A DNA stretch of 62,912 bases from positions 1-62,912 of the forward strand of contig SVIT01000003.1 in assembly GCA_015069365.1 (NCBI GenBank), written 5' to 3'. Source of the DNA: Clostridiales bacterium (lineage in GTDB: Bacteria > Bacillota > Clostridia > Christensenellales > Borkfalkiaceae). Each line of letters begins with the position of its first letter. Position 1 is the stretch's first letter. The notes beneath the pieces were generated by a model. It was not told the DNA's origin. It did no database searches and was given only the letters and a program-made list of their open reading frames with translations. Of the stretch, positions 54,904 to 62,861 are shown one piece after another. Position numbers and translations under genes: made by a program.

Positions 54904-55110
54904 ATGAAACGAAATTATCTTCTTATGATTGCCGTGCTGTTTGTTTGCACGATGAGTATGGTCTTTTCTGCCACCCATGTCTTTGATGAACGCAAAAATA
55001 CGCCCGTTTTTTCAAAGCAACGACAAGAGCAAAAGTTGGAACATACCCCCCTTCCTCATCTGCATTTTCCAAAGCTTAGCAAAGAGTTCTTTTCTCAGTT
55101 CGCACCGTAA
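54904..55110 (+). CDS. Possible small exported protein
   Basis: 68 residues, MKRNYLLMIAVLFVCTMSMVFSATHVFD followed by a basic, Pro/His/Phe-rich part. The first 23 residues look like a signal peptide. It overlaps the 3' end of pyrE (opposite strand) by 16 bases and lies in the otherwise empty gap between trpS and pyrE. Against it: no Shine-Dalgarno before the ATG, no visible promoter and no recognised family. The ATG itself is in a palindrome ATACTG-a-CAGTAT (54893-54905), which may be a site for trpS regulation instead. Low confidence. Confidence 0.3.
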   Translation: MKRNYLLMIAVLFVCTMSMVFSATHVFDERKNTPVFSKQRQEQKLEHTPLPHLHFPKLSKEFFSQFAP

Positions 55111-55757
55111 GTATTACGGTAGTTATACATTGCCTCGAGGTGTTCTTTGCCGTCTACGACACCCTGTTCGATCGCCTCGATAATGTCGTTCATGGTAACG
55201 ACCGAATACACGTCGATACCAAATTCTTTCTTCGCTTCCGAAACCGCGGACAAATCGCTGTTGAGCGCCTTTTCCTGACGGTCAACGGAAATGATCATAC
55301 CAACGACCTGAACCTTTGCCGCCGCTTCCAGCTTGGGTAAAATTTCTCTCAGAGCCTTACCCGACGTCATAACGTCTTCAATAATGATAACTTTTTCGCC
55401 GTCTACGAGCTGTTTCCCGACGAACAAACCGCCCTCGCCGTGGTCTTTGACCTCTTTTCTGTCAAAGCAATAGTTCAGCTCCTTATCATAATTATGATAC
55501 AGCGCGATTGCCGTAGCTACAGACAAAGGAATCCCCTTATACGCAGGGCCGACCAAAGTCTCCGCTTCCAACCCATTGTCATGGATACACGCCGCGTAAT
55601 ATTCGCCAAGTTTCGCGAGCTGTTTGCCCGTCTTATAATTGCCCGTATTGATGAAATAGGGAGCAATTCTACCACTCTTTAAAGTGAATTCGCCAAAACG
55701 CAATACGCCGTTGTTAACCATGAAACGGATAAATTCCTGTTTGTAAGTATATGCCAT
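55095..55757 (-). CDS. pyrE: Orotate phosphoribosyltransferase
   Basis: 220 residues from the ATG 8 bases after AAGGAG; a GTG three codons earlier is too close to the site. Markers are LRFGEFTLKSGRIAPYFINTGNYKTG, VGPAYKGIPLSVATAIAL, and the PRPP loop VIIEDVMTSGKALREI. It transfers phosphoribose to orotate in pyrimidine synthesis. Last gene of the pyrB-C-F-K-D-E transcript, 12 bases after pyrD. Translation of its last codons overlaps the end of a doubtful small ORF on the other strand. Confidence 0.96.
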   Translation of the reverse strand: MAYTYKQEFIRFMVNNGVLRFGEFTLKSGRIAPYFINTGNYKTGKQLAKLGEYYAACIHDNGLEAETLVGPAYKGIPLSVATAIALYHNYDKELNYCFDRKEVKDHGEGGLFVGKQLVDGEKVIIIEDVMTSGKALREILPKLEAAAKVQVVGMIISVDRQEKALNSDLSAVSEAKKEFGIDVYSVVTMNDIIEAIEQGVVDGKEHLEAMYNYRNTYGAN

Positions 55758-55769
55758 AATTCTCACTCC

Positions 55770-56687
55770 TTAATACGTATTCAACTGCAAAACGCCCGTC
55801 AATTCGGAAACGTTTTTCACTCCGTGTTTATCACACCATTCGTTCAATCCGCGAATGATCTTCGGCATTGCATACGGGTCAGTAAAGTTCGCCGTACCTA
55901 CCTGCACCGCCGTTGCGCCCGCCATCAAAAACTCGATCGCATCTTCCGCACAAGTAATACCACCCATACCAATGATGGGGATATTGACTGCCTGTGCCGC
56001 CTCGTAGGTCATTCTTACCGCAATCGCCTTCACGCCTGCACCCGATACACCGCCCGTGTTGTTGGCAATGATCGGTTTTCTGCGCTCGATATCAATCGCC
56101 ATACCCGTCAAGGTATTGATGAGGGAAATGCAATCCGCACCCCCTCTTTCCGCCGCCCTTGCATTGTTTGCAATACTCTCTACGTTGGGGGACAGTTTGA
56201 CAATGAGGGGGGTTTTCTGCAACGCGTTTTTCGATACGCGGGTCACTTCCTCTACCGATTCGGGTTTGATACCGAACGCCATACCGCCGCTCTTTACGTT
56301 GGGACAGGAGATGTTGAGCTCTATCATATCCACCAAACCGTCCAATCGCGCGCATATTTTTTCATAATCTTCCAAAGTCTTGCCCGCCACGTTGGCGATT
56401 ACGCAAGTCCCCGTTCCTTTCAACCATTCAAGATCGCACTCAATAAAATGCTCCACCCCTGGATTTTGCAACCCGACCGCATTCAAAATCACTCCGCGCG
56501 ATTCAGCGATGCGGGGGACGGGATTCCCCAAACGAGGCTCCAGTGTCATACCTTTCGTCGATACACCGCCGATCTGACCGATATCATATAATTCGTTAAA
56601 CTCCCTGCCAAAGCCGTACGTACCCGACGCGGCGATGAGGGGATTTTTTAAGGTTACACCACAAAGTTCTACCGATAAATTCGCCAT
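55770..56687 (-). CDS. pyrD: Dihydroorotate dehydrogenase B catalytic subunit
   Basis: 305 residues. Class 1B PyrD: LSVELCGVTLKNPLIAASGTYGFGREF, VGLQNPGVEHFIECDLEWLKGTGTCVIANVAG, ELNISCPNVKSGGMAFG, KLSPNVESIANNARAAERGGADCISLINT, and ATAVQVGTANFTDPYAMPKIIRG. The active-site Cys of class 1B is in LNISCPN. It oxidises dihydroorotate to orotate and passes electrons via PyrK to NAD. Between pyrK and pyrE, 12 bases from each. Confidence 0.97.
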   Translation of the reverse strand: MANLSVELCGVTLKNPLIAASGTYGFGREFNELYDIGQIGGVSTKGMTLEPRLGNPVPRIAESRGVILNAVGLQNPGVEHFIECDLEWLKGTGTCVIANVAGKTLEDYEKICARLDGLVDMIELNISCPNVKSGGMAFGIKPESVEEVTRVSKNALQKTPLIVKLSPNVESIANNARAAERGGADCISLINTLTGMAIDIERRKPIIANNTGGVSGAGVKAIAVRMTYEAAQAVNIPIIGMGGITCAEDAIEFLMAGATAVQVGTANFTDPYAMPKIIRGLNEWCDKHGVKNVSELTGVLQLNTY

Positions 56688-56699
56688 ATCTTACCTCTC

Positions 56700-57455
56700 T
56701 TACAGCTTGACCGAAGCGCAATCGAACACAGGTCCGTCCTTACATACGCGCGCCCGTTTTCCGTCCGTCATATCGCAGACGCAGACAAGACAAGCTCCGA
56801 TACCGCAGCCCATTCTTTCTTCCAACGATACGTAACAACGCAAGTTTTCCTTTTCCACCAGCTCTTTCAAAGCGCGAAGCATCGGCGTAGGTCCGCAAGC
56901 AAGGACTACGTCGGGGCGGTGCCCCATCGCAAGATCCGCCGCAAACGCCTGCACGGAATTCATTTTCTCGCCGTAACTGCCATCGTCCGTTACCGCGACG
57001 AATTTTGCAGCTTTCGCGAATTCTTCCACGCCGCAAACAGCGTCTTTATTTCTATAACCGATGTACGCGGAAATCTCTTTCGTTTGTCCGTATTGACGTA
57101 AAACGGAAATCAGTGGGAACACCCCTACGCCACCGCCGACCAAAGCGACTTTGTATTCGTCCTCCTCCACGTAAAACCCGTTACCGAGCGGCATTAAGAC
57201 ATTTAATCTCGTACCTGCCCCCATCGTTTTTAATTTTTGCGTACCCTCACCCTTGATCTGATAACAGAACGTAACCTCTCTTCCGTCCACTTTGCAAATT
57301 GCAATCGGGCGGCGAAGAAGATGGGTCCCTCCGACGGAAATATTCCCAAACTGCCCTGCGCGGACGGTAAAATCCTCGCCGAGCAAGAACGTGATCGCAT
57401 AGATATTTTCCGCGATCTTTTCATTTTTAACGATCGTTGCAATATAATCTTTCAT
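56700..57455 (-). CDS. pyrK: Dihydroorotate dehydrogenase B electron transfer subunit
   Basis: 251 residues. FAD domain (GQFGNISVGGTHLLRRPIAICKVDG), NAD domain (VALVGGGVGVFPLISVLRQYG ... LACGPTPMLRALKELV), and the [2Fe-2S] loop MGCGIGACLVCVCDMTDGKRARVCKDGPVFDC. It partners PyrD so that dihydroorotate oxidation reduces NAD. The motif copy at 57208-57230 codes KTMGAGTRLNV in place of the usual KPGDxLDV segment, without changing the length. Overlap-free, 31 bases after pyrF. Confidence 0.96.
   Translation of the reverse strand: MKDYIATIVKNEKIAENIYAITFLLGEDFTVRAGQFGNISVGGTHLLRRPIAICKVDGREVTFCYQIKGEGTQKLKTMGAGTRLNVLMPLGNGFYVEEDEYKVALVGGGVGVFPLISVLRQYGQTKEISAYIGYRNKDAVCGVEEFAKAAKFVAVTDDGSYGEKMNSVQAFAADLAMGHRPDVVLACGPTPMLRALKELVEKENLRCYVSLEERMGCGIGACLVCVCDMTDGKRARVCKDGPVFDCASVKL
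57208..57230 (+). repeat. Extended dispersed motif copy inside pyrK
   Basis: TCG-TACCTGCCCC-CATCGTTTTT, a full match to the core and right flank. In the frame GGG-GCA-GGT as in ygjP-like and oppF. Confidence 0.75.
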
Positions 57456-57485
57456 ACAGCGTTCCTTATCGTTTATCGTCTATAA

Positions 57486-58391
57486 TCAACCCATCTTCCC
57501 GATAACCGAGGAGAGGTCTTTTTGCATTGCGATACAAGCCGCACGCGCCGCTTCATAGTACGTGCCGCCATTCTTCTTATAAGCGCACAAAATCCCGCGC
57601 GAATTGTTGACGACGCCGCCCAAACCATTTTTACCGAAACAGCTCTTGAGCATTTCCGCATTTCCCCCTTGTGCACCGTAACCAGGGATCAGGAAGAAGG
57701 TGTGAGGAAGAACTTCGCGAAGACGCGCCGCCTCCGTGGGATGCGTTGCCCCAACAACTGCGCCGACCGCGGAATAACCGTATTTCCCGATCGTGCTTTC
57801 TCCCCATTTTTCTACCAAACCGCCCATATACTCGTACATGGGTACGCCGTTTTCCAAAATCATGTTCTGAATTTCCGCGCCCGAGGGATTAGAAGTCTTG
57901 ACCAAAACGAAGATACCTTTATCATTCTTTTCGCACTGTTCCACGAAAGGCACAATGCCGTCCGAACCGAGGTAGCCGTTGACGGTGACGTAATCGGAGG
58001 GGAACGCCGCAATCTCTTCTTCATTGACAGCGGTTTTTCCCAAGAACGCCTTTGCATAGCAGGACGCCGTTGAACCGATATCGTTGCGCTTTGCGTCCGC
58101 AATCACCACCAAACCCTTTTCCGCCGCGTATTTCAGCGTTTCGTAATACGTCTGCAGCCCTGCCGCGCCGTACATTTCATAATAGGCAATCTGCACTTTT
58201 ACAGACGGAACGATATCATAGATATTATCAATGATTTTCTTATTGAATTCCAATACGCGCGCCGCAACGTCTTCAAAGGTCTTCGCCCCTGCTTTCATAT
58301 CGTCGGGCAGGTAATCGAACAAAGTATCCAAGCCCACGCAGGTGGAATTTTGCATAGCAATAATGCCGTCGATCAGTCTATCTGTAATCAT
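57486..58391 (-). CDS. pyrF: Orotidine 5'-phosphate decarboxylase, subfamily 2
   Basis: 301 residues, the length of the type-2 PyrF found in mycobacteria and Bacillota. It shows MQNSTCVGLDTLFDYLPDDMKAG, VKVQIAYYEMYGAAGL, the catalytic VIADAKRNDIGSTASCYAKAF (Asp-Lys-x3-Asp), FVLVKTSNPSGAEIQ and LIPGYGAQGGNAEML. It makes UMP from OMP. ATG with AAAGGAG. 14 bases after pyrC, in the pyr operon. A short motif copy TACCTGCCC (58305-58313, minus strand) codes D-Y-L-P-D. Confidence 0.96.
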   Translation of the reverse strand: MITDRLIDGIIAMQNSTCVGLDTLFDYLPDDMKAGAKTFEDVAARVLEFNKKIIDNIYDIVPSVKVQIAYYEMYGAAGLQTYYETLKYAAEKGLVVIADAKRNDIGSTASCYAKAFLGKTAVNEEEIAAFPSDYVTVNGYLGSDGIVPFVEQCEKNDKGIFVLVKTSNPSGAEIQNMILENGVPMYEYMGGLVEKWGESTIGKYGYSAVGAVVGATHPTEAARLREVLPHTFFLIPGYGAQGGNAEMLKSCFGKNGLGGVVNNSRGILCAYKKNGGTYYEAARAACIAMQKDLSSVIGKMG

Positions 58392-58405
58392 GCTGTCTCT
58401 CCTTT

Positions 58406-59668
58406 TTACGCTTGATATTTAATTTCGCCGTCCACAATCGTATATTTGACCGTGCCGAACAGTTTATAACCCTTGAAAGGATTGTTTTTGCCTTTGCTGA
58501 CGAATTTTTCAGGTTCAACCGTCCATTCATCATCCAGATCGGCGATCATAAGGTCTGCAACCTTGCCCTCTGCGACTTCGCCGCCCTCCAAACCGAGGAT
58601 ACGCGCAGGCGCGGCGGACATTTTTTCCGCCAACTGAGGAAGCGTCAATACTCCAGCCTTATAAAGGTAGGTGATTGCGAACCCGAAAGAAGTTTCAATA
58701 CCGCTGATCCCAAAAGCCGCCAAGTTATATTCTACGTTTTTATCGTTTTGATGATGGGGCGCATGGTCGGTAACGATACAATCGAGCGTGCCGTCCTGAA
58801 GCCCTGCCAAAATCGCCTGTTTATCAATCTCCTCACGAATGGGGGGATTTACTTTCGTATAAGTATCAAAACCCGTAATGATTTCGTCCGTAACCGCATA
58901 GTAGTGGGGACAAGTCTCCGCCGTTACCTTAACCCCTGCGCGTTTTGCGTCGCGGATAAGGCGAACGCCGCTGTGGGTGGAAACGTGACAGATGTGTACG
59001 GGAACGTCCAAGCTCTCCGCCAACGCCAAATCACGTGCGATACAGATATCCTCAGCCGCTCTGGGAATCCCTTTCAAGCCTGCAATCGTCGAGCTCAAGC
59101 CCTCGTTGCAAACGCCGCCATCCACCAAATCTTTGTCCTCACAATGACAAAGGCATTTGATATCAAAACCGCTGGCATATTCCATCGCAAGGCGCATCAA
59201 ACGGGAGTTCTTTACCGCAACGCCGTCGTCGGAAATGGCGATCGCGCCCGCTTTCTTCATCTCACCGATCTCAGCGAGCTGTTCTCCTTTCGAGCCTTTC
59301 GTGATCGCGCCCACGGGGTGTACCTTACAAAGATTCACCTCTTTAGCGCGGTGCTTGATATAGCTGACAACCACTTTATTATCTGTAATCGGGTTGGTGT
59401 TGGGCATACAGCAAATCTGCGTGAAACCGCCCTTTACCGCCGCCTTTGAACCGCTCTCGATGTCTTCTTTATACTCATAACCAGGATCACGAAGATGCAC
59501 GTGCATATCGATAAGACCGGGAAAAACGTATTTGCCGTTTGCGTCGATCTCTTGACTGCCGTCTGCAGGAATCATATCCGCGATCTTGACAATTTTACCG
59601 TCTTTGATCAAAAGATCTTTCTTCTCTACGGAATTCTTCAAAACTACGTTGCCGTTTCTGATAATCAT
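58406..59668 (-). CDS. pyrC: Dihydroorotase
   Basis: 420 residues from the second ATG, 7 bases after AAGGAG; the first ATG, two codons upstream, is only one base from the site. Class I (type with metal) dihydroorotase: FPGLIDMHVHLRDPGYEYKEDI with the His-x-His metal pair, MPNTNPITDN, HCEDKDLVDGG, HICHVSTHSGV, TAETCPHYY and IVTDHAPHHQNDK. It closes carbamoyl-aspartate to dihydroorotate. The pyrB stop TAA overlaps the ribosome site, so the two are coupled. Confidence 0.97.
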   Translation of the reverse strand: MIIRNGNVVLKNSVEKKDLLIKDGKIVKIADMIPADGSQEIDANGKYVFPGLIDMHVHLRDPGYEYKEDIESGSKAAVKGGFTQICCMPNTNPITDNKVVVSYIKHRAKEVNLCKVHPVGAITKGSKGEQLAEIGEMKKAGAIAISDDGVAVKNSRLMRLAMEYASGFDIKCLCHCEDKDLVDGGVCNEGLSSTIAGLKGIPRAAEDICIARDLALAESLDVPVHICHVSTHSGVRLIRDAKRAGVKVTAETCPHYYAVTDEIITGFDTYTKVNPPIREEIDKQAILAGLQDGTLDCIVTDHAPHHQNDKNVEYNLAAFGISGIETSFGFAITYLYKAGVLTLPQLAEKMSAAPARILGLEGGEVAEGKVADLMIADLDDEWTVEPEKFVSKGKNNPFKGYKLFGTVKYTIVDGEIKYQA

Positions 59669-59679
59669 ACCCATTCTCC

Positions 59680-60609
59680 TTATTTCGTATATTCTCTATA
59701 ATCGTTGAGCAGTTTTAACGCCGCCATTCTTACCGCTATACCCGAGAAGACCTGATCTTCAATACGGCTCTTCTCATGGTCGATGACCTTGCCCGTCAGC
59801 TCTACGCCACGATTGACGGGACCAGGGTGCATAATAATCGCATTCGGTTTCGCCAGGGAAAGCAATTTTCCGTTCACGCCGTAAAATTCGGCATATTCGT
59901 TGAGCGAGGGGAAATTCCCTGCCTGCTGACGCTCTAACTGAATTCTAAGCCCCATCACAACGTCCGCATTTTCCAACGCCTCTTCACGCGAGGAGCACAG
60001 CTTTGCCCCAAGCTTGTCTATCCCTTTTGGAATAAGGGTTTCGGGAGCGTACATATACACTTCCGCACCCATTTTCTGCAACCCGAATAGGTTGGACTTT
60101 GCCACGCGTGAGTGCTTGATATCCCCCAAAATCGCCACTTTCAATCCGTCCAGCGAACCGAAATGTTCTTTCATCGTCAGCATATCAAGAAGCGCTTGGG
60201 TCGGGTGTTCGTTCATACCGTCCCCCGCGTTGAGCACCCCTGCCTTAACCGTCCTTGCAAGAAGATACGGCGCGCCGCCCATCGGATGGCGCATAATGAG
60301 AAAATCGTTGAGCTGCGCGTCCAAAGTTTTCCCGGTATCCACCAACGTTTCACCCTTAGCCACGGACGAACTGCCCGCCGCAATATTGATGACCGTTGCA
60401 CCGAGGTATTTTGCCGCTAGCTCGAAACTCGTTCTCGTACGGGTGCTGTTTTCATAGAACAAAATGGTTGCCGTCTTGCCTTTGAGGTAGGACAGATTTT
60501 TCTCCCCTGCCACCAAATGGCGTTTCATTTCGCCCGCCACGTCGAGAAGCTCTGCAATTTCCTCCCTTGACAGGTCGATAAGCCCTACCAGATCTTTTCT
60601 TTTGAGCAT
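59680..60609 (-). CDS. pyrB: Aspartate carbamoyltransferase catalytic subunit
   Basis: 309 residues. It has the carbamoyl-phosphate motif YENSTRTRTSFELAAKYLGA, NAGDGMNEHPTQALLDMLTM, LGDIKHSRVAKSN, VMGLRIQLERQ and MHPGPVNRGVEL. No regulatory pyrI subunit is next to it. First gene of pyrBCFKDE; carAB and pyrR are not in the window. ATG with GAAGGAGAG. It is preceded by a consensus-like promoter and a leader with an attenuator-like hairpin, so expression is probably controlled by premature termination. Confidence 0.97.
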   Translation of the reverse strand: MLKRKDLVGLIDLSREEIAELLDVAGEMKRHLVAGEKNLSYLKGKTATILFYENSTRTRTSFELAAKYLGATVINIAAGSSSVAKGETLVDTGKTLDAQLNDFLIMRHPMGGAPYLLARTVKAGVLNAGDGMNEHPTQALLDMLTMKEHFGSLDGLKVAILGDIKHSRVAKSNLFGLQKMGAEVYMYAPETLIPKGIDKLGAKLCSSREEALENADVVMGLRIQLERQQAGNFPSLNEYAEFYGVNGKLLSLAKPNAIIMHPGPVNRGVELTGKVIDHEKSRIEDQVFSGIAVRMAALKLLNDYREYTK

Positions 60610-60659
60610 AGTTCTCTCCTTCTTTTATTCAACCGATTTCTCACGTTGGAGAAACTTAG

Positions 60660-60692
60660 AAAAAAACGCCTTGAAACGAAACGTTCAAGACG
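60660..60692 (-). terminator. Attenuator-like terminator in the pyr leader
   Basis: On the minus strand a hairpin CGTCTTGAAC/GTTTCAAGGCG-like stem (10 bp, one wobble) is followed by seven Ts, 40-70 bases after the transcription start and 50 bases before pyrB. An earlier ACGAAAC can pair with GTTTCGT in the hairpin, giving an alternative fold. A canonical PyrR loop was not identified. Confidence 0.6.
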
Positions 60693-60732
60693 CAAAGTTG
60701 CCGATTCGGATTGTTTCGTTTTTTCGGCTAAT

Positions 60733-60761
60733 ATTATACCACTTTTTTTGAAAGATGTAAA
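60733..60761 (-). promoter_or_regulatory. Sigma-A promoter of the pyr operon
   Basis: Minus strand -35 TTTACA (60756-60761), 17-base spacer, -10 TATAAT (60733-60738). A GGGCAGGT copy sits just upstream at 60770-60777. Confidence 0.85.
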
Positions 60762-60816
60762 GGGTTCAAGGGCAGGTTTTTCACCTTATTCCATCATTTC
60801 TTTGATTTTTATAAAA

Positions 60817-61512
60817 TCAATACACCTTTACGAGGCTAAAATTCAGCTTATCGCAAGAGGTCAAAAGGTACTCCACTCCGTTCTTCTCCGTCTTCAAGGG
60901 AAAATACGCCGCGCCGTGGATATGACCAAAGACCGCTTTTTTTACTCCGTTTTCCTCAAACTGCTGAGTAAAAAGAGTATCCTCTTTCTTAAGATTAAAG
61001 GGCGGATAATGGATCATCGCAATCAACGTATCCCCCTCTTGCTTCAACCGCGCCGCGTCCGCAAAGGCAAGACGGAACCGCTCCCCCTCGCGAAGATACA
61101 ATTTTTCGTCCTGCTCGGTAAAATCGGCGCTGTCGGGACAAGTCCACCCGCGCGAACCAACGATGACGAATTCCCCAATCCTCACCGCGTCCGTCTGCAA
61201 AAAATAAAAGGTGTCGTCGGGTGCGGAATCGCGCAACTTCGTGATTCCGTTCCACCAGTAATCGTGATTGCCGCGGATAAAGACTTTTTTCCCAGGAAGC
61301 TCTGCAAGGGAGCGAAGATCCACCAGCGCGTCCGACATTTTCATCGCCCAGCTGATGTCCCCTGAAATCAACACGATATCCTCAGGCTGCACTTTCTTTT
61401 TCCAGTCGGTTTTTATTTTTTCGAAATGCCCTTCCCAGTTCCCACCGAAAACGTCCATGGGCTTGTCGGCGGTCGCGGATAAGTGCAGATCACTGATTGC
61501 ATAAATATTCAT
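60817..61512 (-). CDS. Calcineurin-like metallophosphoesterase
   Basis: 231 residues. All phosphoesterase motifs are present: ISDLHLS, SGDISWAM, IRGNHDYWWNG, IAMIHYPPF and FGHIHGAAY. Substrate unknown; this compact cytosolic group is common in Clostridia and often called a serine/threonine phosphatase-like or phosphohydrolase. The start codon lies next to a short run of A/T; the promoter is not clear. It is the last gene before the pyr promoter, which lies about 55 bases after its stop, and no strong terminator separates them. Confidence 0.92.
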   Translation of the reverse strand: MNIYAISDLHLSATADKPMDVFGGNWEGHFEKIKTDWKKKVQPEDIVLISGDISWAMKMSDALVDLRSLAELPGKKVFIRGNHDYWWNGITKLRDSAPDDTFYFLQTDAVRIGEFVIVGSRGWTCPDSADFTEQDEKLYLREGERFRLAFADAARLKQEGDTLIAMIHYPPFNLKKEDTLFTQQFEENGVKKAVFGHIHGAAYFPLKTEKNGVEYLLTSCDKLNFSLVKVY

Positions 61513-61582
61513 ACCGCTATTATAGCAGTTTTTCCCGCTAAAAGCAAGGTTTTTTCAGAGAATTTTTCCCCATCTTCCAAGA

Positions 61583-61608
61583 AAAAAGCGGCGTTTCCGC
61601 CGCTTTTT
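61583..61608 (-). terminator. Terminator after the unrecognised protein gene
   Basis: Stem AAAAAGCGGCG/CGCCGCTTTTT with a 4-base loop and T-runs both ways. Confidence 0.9.
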
Positions 61609-61621
61609 ATCCATCTATTCC

Positions 61622-62302
61622 TCAACCGTTGGGACAGGTGTTGTTACACCCCTTGCACGCACCAGGACGCCCCTGCGGATACAAAGGCAGTTCAAAAAAT
61701 CCTGCACACACTTCTTGAGAATATTCCTGCGCAGGGGGAATCACGCAATACCCATACGAGGGCACGAGGATCTCCACGGGCATAGCAATCTTCAAAATAA
61801 TCGTTACGCAAAGGCTGACGGAAAAGCCCTCCGTCGCCGAAATAAACGTCCCCTCAGGGGCAACGACGCTGACCACGGCTTTCACCGTAAACGGCATAAT
61901 GGAGGGGGCAGGTACGTAAAGAAGCACGTCAACGGGCATAGAAACGGTACCCGTCGCACTGCCTTCCACCCCTGCCGCGTCGGTATACAATACCTCTACG
62001 GGAATGGACACGGTCGCCTGCACTCTCGCGCAAGGTTTATCCGTCTGCCGTTCAATATTGAGGTTGGTTACCGTCGCCTCGCTGGTCGTCGAACGCGCGC
62101 TGACAAACGTCAAAGGATATGTAGGATCGGCGGGATCGAGATCGGTAAGCGTCAAAGTGTAATTTTCCATTTGCGTCTGCTTGATGCCCGCATCGAAAAT
62201 CTTTTCCGCTTGAATACAGACCTTTTCCGTCAATCCGTTCAACGGATTGCCCGTGATCATACCGGGGCATTTATCCGATTGAAAATTAGAATAAAAGGAC
62301 AT
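61622..62302 (-). CDS. Hypothetical protein with beta-rich repeats and Cys-rich end
   Basis: 226 residues, no family recognised with certainty. The N-terminus MSFYSNFQSDKCPGMITGNPLNGLTEKVCIQAEKIFDAG is followed by alternating strand-like segments rich in Val/Thr (for example ATVSIPVEVLYTD, GTVSMPVDVLLYVPAPSIM, FTVKAVVSVVAPEG) and a C-terminus with GACKGCNNTCPNG. There is no signal peptide. The VxIPVEV-like strand repeats and the Cys pair hint at a spore coat or exosporium-type structural protein, but this is only an impression. ATG with AGGAGG upstream. A motif copy at 61904-61914 encodes V-P-A-P-S. Confidence 0.7.
   Translation of the reverse strand: MSFYSNFQSDKCPGMITGNPLNGLTEKVCIQAEKIFDAGIKQTQMENYTLTLTDLDPADPTYPLTFVSARSTTSEATVTNLNIERQTDKPCARVQATVSIPVEVLYTDAAGVEGSATGTVSMPVDVLLYVPAPSIMPFTVKAVVSVVAPEGTFISATEGFSVSLCVTIILKIAMPVEILVPSYGYCVIPPAQEYSQEVCAGFFELPLYPQGRPGACKGCNNTCPNG
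61905..61914 (-). repeat. Dispersed motif copy in the hypothetical gene
   Basis: On the minus strand reads ACG-TACCTGCCCC-CTCCATTATG; same PAP frame as the copies in oppF and oppD. Confidence 0.65.
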
Positions 62303-62408
62303 AGTTTACCTCCTGTTACGAATATATCCGAAACCGCCGAAACGCCGTTTGGGAGAACCTCTCCCGTCCAATCTGCCCTCAGGTATGTTCGCAAACGGAC
62401 TTAAAAGC

Positions 62409-62424
62409 GCGGCTTTTGCCGCAG
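62409..62424 (-). terminator. Possible terminator of the LysM gene
   Basis: Short GCGGC/GCCGC hairpin with a four-base loop and a short T-run on the minus strand, about 60 bases after the LysM gene. Confidence 0.5.
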
Positions 62425-62484
62425 TTTTCGGTCTTTCGCATTATAAGTTTCTTATTATATAGTATTCTTCGCCCCCCTCGATTG

Positions 62485-62769
62485 TTACTGCAAAATTACG
62501 CGCATACCGATATAAAACGCCGACGTACCGTTCTTTTTTAAATACCCCTCTTCGCTACCGCAAAGCAGTTCTTTCGTGTCCCCCTCGCGAACAAAATACG
62601 CGTCCCCCGTTTCGTTTGGAATTGATAAAATCTGTCCCTCGTATGGGGACGCACACAATCCGTTTTCTTGGGCGAGCAGGAACTCCGACACGGAAAAATA
62701 CTCGGCAATCTCCCTTAAAGTCTGTCCTTTTTTCACTCTATAATATTTTCTTGGCTCTGTCTTTAACAT
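62485..62769 (-). CDS. Small LysM-domain protein
   Basis: 94 residues from the ATG at 62767-62769; an upstream in-frame TTG is less likely. One full LysM repeat, YRVKKGQTLREIAEYFSVSEFLLAQENGL ... GQILSIP, is followed by a degenerate second (AYFVREGDTKELLCGSEEGYLKKNGTSAFYIGMRVIL). LysM binds N-acetylglucosamine polymers such as peptidoglycan. There is no signal peptide or membrane anchor, so it may act in the cytoplasm, in spores or be delivered otherwise. No clear ribosome site is seen, which lowers confidence in the start. The gene is single, with about 180 bases of spacer before the next gene. Confidence 0.72.
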   Translation of the reverse strand: MLKTEPRKYYRVKKGQTLREIAEYFSVSEFLLAQENGLCASPYEGQILSIPNETGDAYFVREGDTKELLCGSEEGYLKKNGTSAFYIGMRVILQ

Positions 62770-62861
62770 CTCTATCAATATATGTCAGGCAGCGAAAAAA
62801 AATGCGCCCCCTTTGGACTGTTTAATTAGGGATTTTTCTAAAACGGTCTAAAAGGCGGCTC

